Part shown: positions 46,288 through 54,766 of the stretch, piece by piece
Numbering within the stretch: position 1 is the stretch's first letter
Layout of the letters: every line of letters starts with the position of its first letter
From: Thermotogaceae bacterium
GTDB taxonomy: Bacteria > Thermotogota > Thermotogae > Thermotogales > Thermotogaceae
Length of the DNA stretch: 64,000 nt
Reading direction: 5' to 3'
Assembly: GCA_027077795.1 (NCBI GenBank)
Contig: JALWTT010000006.1
Location: forward strand, 372,001 to 436,000
Notes under the pieces: generated by a model
Database searches by the model: none
What the model was told of the DNA's origin: nothing
Seen by the model: only the letters and a program-made list of their open reading frames with translations
Program-made: the position numbers and the translations under genes

Positions 46288-48479
46288 TCTTCATCACCCC
46301 CTTCAGTACTCACTGTAACATCGGCGATGAGCTTAACTATCAGGTCTATAAAGCCTTCACTGGAGATCTTTTGATCTCCCGTTAGAACCGCTGTGGCGGA
46401 TATGGGAAGGGAGTTTCCTTCCAGATCGCTTCCGGAGACCGTTATCTCACCGCTGAAGCTACCTTCACCGATCATCAGAGAACTTTCTGCCGAGCCGACA
46501 TCTAAAACTATTCTGGGGCTCATGCCTGTGGTATTAGTTCCCTCTATTAGAAGTGTGGCCGAATGGACTTCTGAACCTGATGTGTGAAGACTAGAGATAT
46601 CCACCGGTCCACCTAGTAAATCGCTCAGCGGAACACTTATCTCATCACTCCCAAGGTTTAATTCAAGGGGCATCTCAGCTTCTACCCTCGCATACATGGG
46701 TTTATCGACATCCAAGACAGCACTTTCGATGTTCAGATCGACATCATAGATAATGGCGTTCGATTCTGATTCTGAGACGGCACTCTTCAGCGCGTCTATC
46801 AGATCATTCATCGAGGTTTCACCGGATGATATGGTCACGGAAGCACCTTGATCGTTAAAAGTGGCATCGATCGTTCCACTTATATCTATGTTGGACACAA
46901 GTGTCCCCGATATATCCAAGTAGGGGAGGAGATCTCTTACAACTGAAAGATCATCAACTGGAATTTTCCCGTTGTATTTTACAGTTGTGGAGTTTAAAGT
47001 AACCTGGCTTACTTTGATCCCATCAATCACTATCGTTGCACTTATCCCGAGGTTGCTTCCAAGAGTAACGTTGTTCAAAACAAGCCTCTCACCATCGTAG
47101 TTTTCTGGAGAAGCGTTGTAAGATATGTCAAAGCTGTTGTTAACCAAGAGCCTCTCGCTGGACAAATCAAGAAGAGTTAGTTTTGAGGAGCTTTCCTTCT
47201 CTATGACGAAGGATTTGTTAAGGATTGGATCAAAGTCGCTTGAGTTTAGAACCACGTTTACATCCATTGGAAGGGATGATTCATATTCTAAGGTAACTTC
47301 CCCCGCAGAGAATTTGATACTCCTCAAGAGCTGAGCCAGGCTGCTCAAGGAAACACTTTTTGTGCTAGACACATCGAGATCGCTGTTTAAGTACACGAGG
47401 GTAGCTACATTCAAGTCTTCCAAGTCACCGTTTATATCTATAGGGGATTCTAGGGATTTCACGGTAGCATCAACTGTGTCGATGTTTATATCGACAGGTA
47501 AGTTGATGCTCTCAAGGTTAGTAATGATTCTTCCGCTATCAACGCTCATGGGATTTCCTCCTATGCTCCCAGAAACTGAGGCAAATTCAAGTTGTGAACT
47601 CCTTATCACCAGTTTTCCACTTTCTATGTCAAGTTCTTCCACCCCGGAGGGCTTATCGACTCTTTGCGAGAAATCTATTTTTAAACCTTTTACAAAATCT
47701 ATCTCAACTTCGGGCTTCACAGAAAGTATGATATCTCCTTCACCGTGAGGAGATTTGGAATACAAGGTTAGCGAGAAGGAAATTTTCAAGTTGCCATTAC
47801 CAACTTCGATACTTTTCCCGCTTAGATCTATATATACCTTGTTACCACTGGATGAATATGTGCCGTGCGATACGATATTGCCCTTTCCATCTGTTACCGT
47901 GGCATTCACATCAATCAAGCTGACATCACTCCATGGAAGGTCCACTGACATCTCTATTCCACCACTGATTTTAAAAGATATGAGCTTTGAAGAATCAACG
48001 CCCATGTTTAAAAGTACATCAGTTGAATCCGTCGTGGATTCTCCGGCAAGTACTCCAGGCAGGTGAATGCTCATGTTCACAGAGCTGAAAGTTGGCAGCT
48101 CTGCATCCACATTGCTGTTGATTTTCCCAATTGTTGGAAGAGTCACCCCGAGGTTAATGGGAATCTCTTCTGAAAGTTCTGGGATTTGTTCTTTCAGGTC
48201 GTCGGGATTTATCTGCAAAAAAGTGTTGCTGTATGTCGCTAAAACCGGGTTCCCCTCTTTAAAGTGCAATCCTTCTACATCTTTTTCCAAATTTTTGAGA
48301 CTGCTCATAATGAATTCACCTGTGTTAACACTTGTGGCAATTACGGGTATTCTCACGGTGGTCTTTAAACCTATCTTTGGATGCTGAAAATTTTGGATAG
48401 CTTGCTTGGGATTCACACCGCACGAAGTCATGAGCACGGTGAGAACTGCCGCTAAAAGAACTATCGTTCCCTTTTTCAT
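46284..48479 (-). CDS. Large beta-rich lipoprotein of unknown function
   Basis: 731 residues. The signal ends in LTVLMTSC with Cys20, a likely lipobox. The rest is Ser/Asp/Val-rich and built of many short strands (for example SVNMSIHLPGVLAG, VSLSSLAQLLRSIKFSAGEVTL, VSNIDISGTIDATF) without enzyme motifs. The repeated 'I-D-I' strand pattern suggests a long beta-solenoid or groove-like structure, possibly of the lipid-transfer kind, but this is inference. GAGGAGGTGAT supports the ATG. The downstream barrel gene overlaps by 4 bases. Confidence 0.75.
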   Translation of the reverse strand: MKKGTIVLLAAVLTVLMTSCGVNPKQAIQNFQHPKIGLKTTVRIPVIATSVNTGEFIMSSLKNLEKDVEGLHFKEGNPVLATYSNTFLQINPDDLKEQIPELSEEIPINLGVTLPTIGKINSNVDAELPTFSSVNMSIHLPGVLAGESTTDSTDVLLNMGVDSSKLISFKISGGIEMSVDLPWSDVSLIDVNATVTDGKGNIVSHGTYSSSGNKVYIDLSGKSIEVGNGNLKISFSLTLYSKSPHGEGDIILSVKPEVEIDFVKGLKIDFSQRVDKPSGVEELDIESGKLVIRSSQLEFASVSGSIGGNPMSVDSGRIITNLESINLPVDINIDTVDATVKSLESPIDINGDLEDLNVATLVYLNSDLDVSSTKSVSLSSLAQLLRSIKFSAGEVTLEYESSLPMDVNVVLNSSDFDPILNKSFVIEKESSSKLTLLDLSSERLLVNNSFDISYNASPENYDGERLVLNNVTLGSNLGISATIVIDGIKVSQVTLNSTTVKYNGKIPVDDLSVVRDLLPYLDISGTLVSNIDISGTIDATFNDQGASVTISSGETSMNDLIDALKSAVSESESNAIIYDVDLNIESAVLDVDKPMYARVEAEMPLELNLGSDEISVPLSDLLGGPVDISSLHTSGSEVHSATLLIEGTNTTGMSPRIVLDVGSAESSLMIGEGSFSGEITVSGSDLEGNSLPISATAVLTGDQKISSEGFIDLIVKLIADVTVSTEGGDEE

Positions 48480-48621
48480 GAAATCACCTCCTCGATGATC
48501 GACTTCGTTCCTTCTAGATAGATAGCCTATCTTCGCCTTAAGCGTTTCTTCAAGATAAAGCTAGACTTTCTTCAATTTTAAAGGTGGCTAAATACTCGGA
48601 GAGGATATTGTGAATATTATA

Positions 48622-48638
48622 GGCGGCGGAACGCCGCC
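48622..48638. repeat. GC-rich hairpin, possible weak terminator
   Basis: GGCGGCG / CGCCGCC with a GAA loop lies about 20 bases after the GTPase-like gene and before the lipoprotein gene. A TATAAT on the minus strand (48621-48616) partly overlaps it and could be the lipoprotein promoter. No strong T-run follows. Confidence 0.45.
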
Positions 48639-48656
48639 CAGAGTTTGAGAAGAATT

Positions 48657-49988
48657 TTATTTGCCTAGTTTGTCAAAGAACTTTTTTATCACATCTTCGA
48701 GATTTGGCTTTCCTACCTCTTGCAGTTCATATCTGACTCTGACTGCTGGTTTGTTGAGCTTCACAACCCTTCTGAGATCTATCGGAGTTCCAATAATGAC
48801 CAAATCCGCATCAGACCTGTTTATCGTTTCCTCCAGTTCCTTCATCTGCTTTTCGCCGTAGCCCATGGCTGGTAATATTCTATCGAGGTGAGAATACTTC
48901 TCATATGTCTTAACGATAGATCCAACTGCATATGGCCTTGGATCAATTACCTCGGATGCCCCAAATTTCTTAGCCGCTATGTATCCCGCTCCGTATTTCA
49001 TTTCTCCGTGTGTTAGGGTTGGACCGTCTTCTACTACTAGGACTCTCTTGCCTTTAATTGCGTTCGGTTCATCCACAAATATAGGACTGGTGGCATCGAT
49101 CACTACTGCATTTGGATTCCACTTCTCTATGTTTCTCCTGACGGTTTCAATCCCCTCAAAGTCCGCCGTTTCTTCCTTGTTTATTACCACAACATCCGCC
49201 ATCAAAAGGTTACTCATGCCGGGGTAGTAAGAAACCTCGTGCCCTGGTCTGTGCGGATCCACAACTACTATGAAGAGATCTGGCTTGTAAAACGGAAAGT
49301 CGTTGTTTCCACCATCCCACAGAATTACATCGGGATCGTCCTTATAGACTTCCTCCAGTATCGCTTCATAATCCACTCCAGCGTATATTATCGACCCTCT
49401 GTCTATGTGGGGTTCGTATTCCTCCCTTTCCTCTATCGTGCACTCGTATCTATCCAAATCTTCGTATGTCTCAAACCTCTGGACTTTTTGCTTAACCAGA
49501 TCTCCATAAGGCATGGGATGTCTGATGGAGACCACTTTCTTTCCCATGATCCTGAGTATGTCAAGGACCCTCCTTGTGGTTTGGCTCTTCCCGCAACCGG
49601 TTCTGACAGCTCCAACGGCTATTAGAGGCTTCTTCGCTTTTATCATCGTGCTTTCCGGACCCATGAGTTTGAAATCAGCTCCAGCGGCTAAAACGATTGA
49701 CGCCCTTGTCATAACGTATTCGAACGGCAGATCTGAGTATGCCAAAACGACTTCATCAATCTTCTTCTCTCTTATTATCTTAGAGAGATCTTCTTCGGGG
49801 AGAATAGGTATACCTTTGGGGTACAGCTTCCCTGCGAGTTCAGGTGGATAGACCCTCCCTTCTATATCTGGTATCTGAGTTGCCGTGAAGGCCACTACCT
49901 CATACTCTTCATTATCCCTGAAGAAGACGTTGAAATTGTGAAAATCTCTTCCCGCTGCTCCCATTATCACTACTCTTTTTCTCCCCAA
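48657..49988 (-). CDS. Cyclic 2,3-diphosphoglycerate synthetase-like P-loop protein
   Basis: 443 residues. An N-terminal Rossmann-like half (KRVVIMGAAGRDFHNFN) is followed by a P-loop GAVRTGCGKSQTTR (about 126-139), LWDGGNNDFPF and NKEETADFEG. The whole resembles proteins annotated as cyclic 2,3-diphosphoglycerate synthetase, an enzyme making a thermoprotective solute in methanogens; a GTPase with another role is equally possible. The TTG start follows GAGGAGGTGA. It lies just after tRNA-Arg on the same strand. Confidence 0.65.
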   Translation of the reverse strand: MGRKRVVIMGAAGRDFHNFNVFFRDNEEYEVVAFTATQIPDIEGRVYPPELAGKLYPKGIPILPEEDLSKIIREKKIDEVVLAYSDLPFEYVMTRASIVLAAGADFKLMGPESTMIKAKKPLIAVGAVRTGCGKSQTTRRVLDILRIMGKKVVSIRHPMPYGDLVKQKVQRFETYEDLDRYECTIEEREEYEPHIDRGSIIYAGVDYEAILEEVYKDDPDVILWDGGNNDFPFYKPDLFIVVVDPHRPGHEVSYYPGMSNLLMADVVVINKEETADFEGIETVRRNIEKWNPNAVVIDATSPIFVDEPNAIKGKRVLVVEDGPTLTHGEMKYGAGYIAAKKFGASEVIDPRPYAVGSIVKTYEKYSHLDRILPAMGYGEKQMKELEETINRSDADLVIIGTPIDLRRVVKLNKPAVRVRYELQEVGKPNLEDVIKKFFDKLGK

Positions 49989-50015
49989 TGTTGTTCACCT
50001 CCTCATGAGCTTGTG

Positions 50016-50092
50016 TGGCGTGCCCGGCGGGATTTGAACCCGCGGCCCCCGGATCCGGAGTCCGGTGCTCTATCCAACTGAGCTACGGGCAC
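50016..50092 (-). tRNA. tRNA-Arg (anticodon CCG)
   Basis: A complete 77-base cloverleaf: acceptor GTGCCCG / CGGGCAC, D stem GCTC/GAGC, anticodon stem CCGGA/TCCGG with loop CTCCGGA (anticodon CCG, codon CGG), variable GGGCC, T stem GCGGG/CCCGC with TTCAAAT, discriminator G and encoded CCA. The first ten bases coincide with the end of the YqgF-like gene upstream. Confidence 0.96.
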
Positions 50093-50730
50093 ACTATTTT
50101 TCCCCTCGGAGACAGGAGATTTTCAACGCGCTCAGGACTTTCAGTGATGATTATATCGTAATCACCCTTCAAAAACTCTTCAAATCTTTCCACAAATCTA
50201 ACCTTCTTTTTAAAAAGATAAGCGATGTACGGATCCTTCTGCAGAACATCCAACTCGGTAGCATCAATTTTATCCAGGACAGATGCATCTGGTATGTTGT
50301 GGATGAGGATTCTGTCTGCGCTCAGTGGATCTAAATCGATTCTCGGTATCTCGTCCGGTATTGAATAGGAAGAGTTGGGGTTTCTCACAAAAGATTCGAA
50401 AATCAAGGAGGCACTTATAGCATCAACAGGTGTACTACTTCCCGATCTTTTCAATATCTCATGTGCTATCTTTGTGGATAGTCTCTCATCAACCAGTCTG
50501 ACCATAAACCCCATACTTTTAATACCCTCTGCAAACTTTATCACTTCGAATGTCTGGCAAGAGTACCTTCCACTCATGGAAAGTGGTAGCCCCATCACAA
50601 CTGTGGAAGGGTTTATATCAATGAGAAGCTTTTTTATACCACCTTGAGAGGTTACACCGAAGTTTCTGGGAGAAATCTCACCGTAGGCATATCCACATCG
50701 TTTTCTTCCAAAATCCACAGCGAGAATCAT
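50083..50730 (-). CDS. YqgF/RuvX-like RNase H-fold protein with C-terminal extension
   Basis: 215 residues. The N-terminal 115 residues are a YqgF domain (16S rRNA maturation nuclease / resolvase-like) with the acidic residues in AVDFGRKRCGYA, VDERLSTKIA and VDAISASLI. Typical YqgF is about 140 residues; here 100 more follow (DPLSADRILIHNIPDASVL and so on), which I do not recognise. The stop codon TAG uses positions 8-10 of tRNA-Arg, so the CDS overlaps the tRNA by 10 bases. ATGA overlap with recJ. Confidence 0.82.
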   Translation of the reverse strand: MILAVDFGRKRCGYAYGEISPRNFGVTSQGGIKKLLIDINPSTVVMGLPLSMSGRYSCQTFEVIKFAEGIKSMGFMVRLVDERLSTKIAHEILKRSGSSTPVDAISASLIFESFVRNPNSSYSIPDEIPRIDLDPLSADRILIHNIPDASVLDKIDATELDVLQKDPYIAYLFKKKVRFVERFEEFLKGDYDIIITESPERVENLLSPRGKIVCP

Positions 50731-53315
50731 ATTATCTCACCGGGATCTTGAAGATGCCTCAAGATGCTCCTGGCTCCCTTTTCCAACACACCTTTTGTGA
50801 TATTTTCGTAGTAAACCTCATCTAGCCCTTTTAATTCCACAGGTGTGCTTTCGTAGACTAGTACGAGAACAAAGGTTTTTTCATCAAGGATTGGATGAGC
50901 TGCATCGAGAAGCTCATAAAGTGTCAAAGGTTTTGATACAAAGAACACCTCATTACCTGGAATGAAGGTTGGAAGCCCATCAGTTGATGGCGTTGTGGCA
51001 AACTTTCTCAACACCCCACGCTTTATCAGGTTCACAACGGATGCTCTTTGAAACTTGTTCAAAACGTTTGAGTAGTATTGTCCAGAAGTGAGATCTTTGA
51101 AATTCTCAGGTGTTCTAGAGACAATTGCAAAGGATCTAGATGTTGGTTTTATATCGGTTTGACTTTGGATTCTGACTTTGAGTTTCTTCAGCTTAACTTT
51201 TAACCTTTTAAATCTCATATCTCTCAAGAGCTTTCTCATACCATCGGGTATCCTGGTTCCGATGGCACACTTCTCCAACTTGGATATCTCTTTTATGAAA
51301 TCTTCAACTATGGGTTCCCCTCTCATACTCAACAAGATCTGCGGTTCAAGTAAAACAATCTTCCCCTCAGCACCATTCGATAAAAACTCCTCTATCGTTA
51401 GAAAATCTGAGCGGTTTACTTCTCTGTGCCTCAGCAGACTGTTTACTATGTGCTCTCTCACTATGTTGCAACACGATACGAATTTGGCATTTCCAAGGAG
51501 ATTCAAGATCATAGAGTTCCTCGTTCTTATGTCCACAAAGATAGCACTCCCATTTTTTAAATCCTCGGCAGCAGCTCCTCTTTTCTTTACAATCATCTCC
51601 TCCTTGTCAAGCTTGCTCCTCACCTTTAGGTCCACCATGGAGTCTATCTCGTCTATGCCACTCTTGAACCTCGCATCTATGATCTTTATCTTAGGTGACA
51701 GGAAATTCGGCTCTATTTCGCACAGAACATCTAGCTTCACAGCACCCTGCTTTATCATAGTTGCAAAATCCTTATCGATCCCCATCCAAGTGGCGTTCAC
51801 TCTCCTACCCTCTCTTTTAAAGACCAGGTTCACGGAATTTCCTCCGTTGAAGAACGAAGCTCTCCTTATGTCCAGGTTTCGAATCAAGAACACAAGAGGG
51901 GGATTACCTAGGCCGAACGGTTCAAACAAATCTATAACTTCGAATAGTTCAGGATTGATATCATGTGGAGTTATCTCAGCGTCTATTCTCACGGCTTTTT
52001 CCTCTATCTCGAGCTTTACTTCCTTCATCAGCTCCTTCAGCTTCTCGTATTCGGTTCGTTTTATCGTGAACCCCACTGCCATTGCGTGCCCACCGAACTC
52101 TTCAAACGATTCACTGAATCTCTGAAAGATCTCGTAGATATTCGTTCCATTCACACTCCTGGCCGATCCCTTTCCTACACCATTGGTGAAGGATATCACC
52201 AAAGTTGGCTTTCCATACTTGTTTGCAAGCCTACTCGCGACTATCCCTATGACCCCAACGTGCCAATTCTCACCACCAACAACTATAACAGAACCGCGAT
52301 CTAGACCATCTCTTTCAACCATTTCTACAGCTTCTCTGAATATGCTGGTTTCTATTTCTTGTCTGAGTAAGTTGTGATTGAGTAACTTTTCAACCATTTC
52401 CTCCGCTTCCCTTTCACTCCCAGATACAACGAGTTTGAAAGCATCCATGGCGGTTCCCATTCTCCCCGCAGCATTGAGTCTTGGGGCGATTTTATAGCTT
52501 ATATCCTTCGATCTAACTTGAGATAGGCCCAGTTTACCTACAAGCTCTCTTAGTCCAGGCCTTTCTCTGGACCTGCCCAGAACTTTCAAGCCTTTTTTCA
52601 CGTAAAACCTATTTTCTCCAGCCAGTTTCACCATATCCGCTACAGTCCCCAATGCAACGAGATCCAGGCAGCTTTCTATGTCTTCGAATGCCATTCCGAA
52701 TCTATCCGCCAGCGCTTGGATGAGCTTGAATGCCACACCTACCCCTGCCAGTTCTTTGAAGGGATATTTGTCCCCAGGTCTGTGAGGATTGACTATGGCA
52801 TCCGCCGGTGGAAGCTCGTCCTTCACTTCGTGATGATCCGTGACGATGACGATGAGTCCAAGCTCTTTTGCCCTTTTCAGTTCTTCTACAGCGGTTGTTC
52901 CGCAATCCACAGTTAGAAGTAGATCCCCACCTCTTTTTGCGAAATCCTCTACTGTTTGAACACTGACGCCGTAGCCTTCGCTCATCCTATCGGGTATGTA
53001 TACCTCTACATTCCACCCTCTTCTCTTCATGAAAGAATAGAGTAGGGAAGCCCCGGTTATCCCGTCGACGTCATAGTCCCCGTGTATGAGAATTCGCTTC
53101 TTCTCCCTCCAAGCTTTCACGAGGAGATCCACTGCCTTATCCATGTCTGTCATCAAGAAGGGATCATGAACAGACCTCATACTGGGGTTTAGGTAGTCTT
53201 CTATGTCCTCTATTTCTCTTCTTAAAATTATTTCAGCAGCGAGTTTTGATATCCCAAACTCATGTGAGATTCTCACAACCTCACTACGGTCTACATCTTC
53301 GTATACCCACTTCAC
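50727..53315 (-). CDS. recJ: Single-stranded-DNA-specific exonuclease RecJ
   Basis: 5'-3' ssDNA exonuclease in recombination and repair. 862 residues: the DHH domain has HGDYDVDGITGASLL, TVDCGTTAVEEL and VTDHHEV; the DHHA1 domain has GKGSARSVNGTNI and FGGHAMAVGFTIK, and an OB-like domain extends to about residue 560. A further 300 residues without nuclease motifs follow, as in the long RecJ proteins of Firmicutes. GTG start with AAGGTTGAAGG upstream. Confidence 0.93.
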   Translation of the reverse strand: MKWVYEDVDRSEVVRISHEFGISKLAAEIILRREIEDIEDYLNPSMRSVHDPFLMTDMDKAVDLLVKAWREKKRILIHGDYDVDGITGASLLYSFMKRRGWNVEVYIPDRMSEGYGVSVQTVEDFAKRGGDLLLTVDCGTTAVEELKRAKELGLIVIVTDHHEVKDELPPADAIVNPHRPGDKYPFKELAGVGVAFKLIQALADRFGMAFEDIESCLDLVALGTVADMVKLAGENRFYVKKGLKVLGRSRERPGLRELVGKLGLSQVRSKDISYKIAPRLNAAGRMGTAMDAFKLVVSGSEREAEEMVEKLLNHNLLRQEIETSIFREAVEMVERDGLDRGSVIVVGGENWHVGVIGIVASRLANKYGKPTLVISFTNGVGKGSARSVNGTNIYEIFQRFSESFEEFGGHAMAVGFTIKRTEYEKLKELMKEVKLEIEEKAVRIDAEITPHDINPELFEVIDLFEPFGLGNPPLVFLIRNLDIRRASFFNGGNSVNLVFKREGRRVNATWMGIDKDFATMIKQGAVKLDVLCEIEPNFLSPKIKIIDARFKSGIDEIDSMVDLKVRSKLDKEEMIVKKRGAAAEDLKNGSAIFVDIRTRNSMILNLLGNAKFVSCCNIVREHIVNSLLRHREVNRSDFLTIEEFLSNGAEGKIVLLEPQILLSMRGEPIVEDFIKEISKLEKCAIGTRIPDGMRKLLRDMRFKRLKVKLKKLKVRIQSQTDIKPTSRSFAIVSRTPENFKDLTSGQYYSNVLNKFQRASVVNLIKRGVLRKFATTPSTDGLPTFIPGNEVFFVSKPLTLYELLDAAHPILDEKTFVLVLVYESTPVELKGLDEVYYENITKGVLEKGARSILRHLQDPGEII

Positions 53316-53354
53316 CGTCCTTCAACCTTCTTTCTGATATTTTCATTTGTCTTG

Positions 53355-53363
53355 ATTATACCA
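53355..53363 (-). promoter_or_regulatory. Extended -10 promoter of recJ
   Basis: On the minus strand TGG-TATAAT is a full extended -10 consensus. Transcription would start near 53348, giving a leader of about 33 bases with the recJ ribosome binding site. Confidence 0.55.
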
Positions 53364-53398
53364 CTCACTTTCAGAGAATTTCGGATATGGAAAAGGGT

Positions 53399-53404
53399 TA
53401 TAAT
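53399..53404 (+). promoter_or_regulatory. Candidate -10 element for the macro-domain gene
   Basis: TATAAT lies 22 bases before the ATG at 53426, in the divergent gap with recJ. The mRNA would start almost at the GGGGGTGA ribosome binding site. No clear -35. Confidence 0.5.
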
Positions 53405-53425
53405 CCATACTCGGGGGTGATTTAG

Positions 53426-53995
53426 ATGAACAAGATCAAGAAGGTGATAATGATACACGACAGGGAAATCGAGATAGTCAATGGTGATATAACGGATGAA
53501 AACACTGACGCTATAGTGAACGCTGCAAATTCGCACCTTCAGCACGGAGGAGGAGTTGCTGCCGCGATAGTGAGAGCGGGTGGGTATGAAATTCAAAGGG
53601 AATCAAGCGAGTACGTTAGAAAAAATGGGCCCGTTCCAACTGGACAAGCTGCTGTGACAGGTGCAGGAAGCCTCAAGGCAATGTACGTTATCCATGCAGT
53701 TGGCCCCATTTGGAGGGGAGGAAAGAGCAAGGAAGAGGAACTTTTATTCAGTGCTGTTTACAATGCTCTACTGAAGGCACATGAGTTGAATCTTGAGAGT
53801 GTTTCCATGCCGGCTATAAGTATGGGAATATTTGGTTTTCCAAAGGATAAAGGAACAAGAGTTATGCTTAAAGCTGTTGAAAAGTTTCTTGAGGATCATC
53901 CACATACCTCCATTAGAAGGATCAGAATAGTGAATCTTTTTGACGAAATGAGTGATGAGTTCATAAGGGCAGCTTCAGATGTATTTAAAGTGTAA
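53426..53995 (+). CDS. Macro-domain ADP-ribose-binding protein
   Basis: 189-residue single macro domain (T. maritima TM0508 type). IEIVNGDITDENTDAIVNAAN and the Gly-rich loop HGGGVAAAIVRAGG bind ADP-ribose, followed by VIHAVGPIWRGG and the second loop SMPAISMGIFGFP. Family members bind or remove ADP-ribose or hydrolyse O-acetyl-ADP-ribose. A Nudix ADP-ribose pyrophosphatase elsewhere in the window would act on the product. Confidence 0.93.
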   Translation: MNKIKKVIMIHDREIEIVNGDITDENTDAIVNAANSHLQHGGGVAAAIVRAGGYEIQRESSEYVRKNGPVPTGQAAVTGAGSLKAMYVIHAVGPIWRGGKSKEEELLFSAVYNALLKAHELNLESVSMPAISMGIFGFPKDKGTRVMLKAVEKFLEDHPHTSIRRIRIVNLFDEMSDEFIRAASDVFKV

Positions 53996-54009
53996 TAGGA
54001 GGGATCTTA

Positions 54010-54420
54010 TTGAACTACGTGAACCTGGAAATCGGATACGATTTGATCAAGGAGCTCATAGAAAAGACAGGGGGGTTCCAGGAGGTCAGAATTGAGAGAA
54101 AGAATGATATTTTAAACCTCATTCTCACGAGTAAAGTTATGGGATTTGTGAAGATACCCGTATCGATAAAGTTCAAGCTCAAAAGAGCTCAGAGCTTTCC
54201 AAGTGATCCTTTGGTTTTCTCGATTGATACCATGTCAATGGTGAAAAAGATCATTCAGGAGCATTCAGGGAAGATGTTTGAGTACGATAGAGATGAGCTA
54301 CGGGTGCACCCAGATAGGGCATTTTCGCTGTTCAAAAAAATGGTGATATTCGACTTGAATTTCGAAGAGGACAGAGTTTCTATGAAAGTGAAGCCGTTTG
54401 ATATGAAAGTGGAAACCTAG
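54010..54420 (+). CDS. Unknown 136-residue protein
   Basis: Not recognised. It has no signal or membrane segment; the predicted pattern is a helix followed by alternating strands (NDILNLILTSKVMGFVKIPVS, SPKFKLKRAQSF-like basic stretch, LNFEEDRVSMKVKPFDMKV). The TTG start follows AGGAGGGATC. It lies 14 bases after the macro-domain gene and 37 before the DUF59 gene, which has its own promoter-like element. Confidence 0.72.
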   Translation: MNYVNLEIGYDLIKELIEKTGGFQEVRIERKNDILNLILTSKVMGFVKIPVSIKFKLKRAQSFPSDPLVFSIDTMSMVKKIIQEHSGKMFEYDRDELRVHPDRAFSLFKKMVIFDLNFEEDRVSMKVKPFDMKVET

Positions 54421-54438
54421 GATATGGTGTAGTAAAAT
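54410..54438 (+). promoter_or_regulatory. Candidate promoter of the DUF59-prmC operon
   Basis: TGGAAA (54410-54415, four matches to TTGACA) is followed after 17 bases by TAAAAT (54433-54438). It overlaps the end of the preceding gene and stands just before CGGAGGTGA. Confidence 0.45.
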
Positions 54439-54457
54439 CCGCTCCGGAGGTGAAAAA

Positions 54458-54766
54458 ATGGCGGAAAATAGGTTAACTGAGCAGGATGTCAAAGAGGCAC
54501 TCAGGGATGTCATAGATTATGAGGTTGGACTTGATGTGGTATCCCTGGGGCTCATTTACAAAATAGATGTTGATGAGAACAACAATGTCAAAGTTCTCAT
54601 GACGCTCACCACTCCCGCATGTCCACTCGGCCCTATGATAATATCCGATGTGGAGAGAAAGGTAAAAGAGCTTGGAGTCAACGAGGTTGAAGTGGAACTC
54701 ACGTTTGATCCACCTTGGTCCCCAGAGATGATGGATCCGGAGATCAGAAAAGCTATGGGAATATGA
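54458..54766 (+). CDS. DUF59/MIP18 (SufT-like) metal-sulfur cluster protein
   Basis: 102 residues. DVIDYEVGLDVVSLGLIY, TLTTPACPLG with the conserved Cys and ELTFDPPWSPEMM are the hallmarks of DUF59, known from T. maritima TM0487 and from PaaD and SufT, which take part in Fe-S cluster assembly. CGGAGGTG precedes the ATG. The prmC start overlaps its stop (ATGA). Confidence 0.93.
   Translation: MAENRLTEQDVKEALRDVIDYEVGLDVVSLGLIYKIDVDENNNVKVLMTLTTPACPLGPMIISDVERKVKELGVNEVEVELTFDPPWSPEMMDPEIRKAMGI

Noticed and set aside
48622-48638. GC-rich palindrome as a strong terminator
   Set aside because: The loop is only three bases and no T-run follows on either strand, so it is listed only as a hairpin.
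51178-52125. 315-codon plus-strand frame opposite recJ
   Set aside because: Composition (Ser/Phe/Leu-rich) is that of an antisense shadow; recJ covers the same DNA with clear family motifs.
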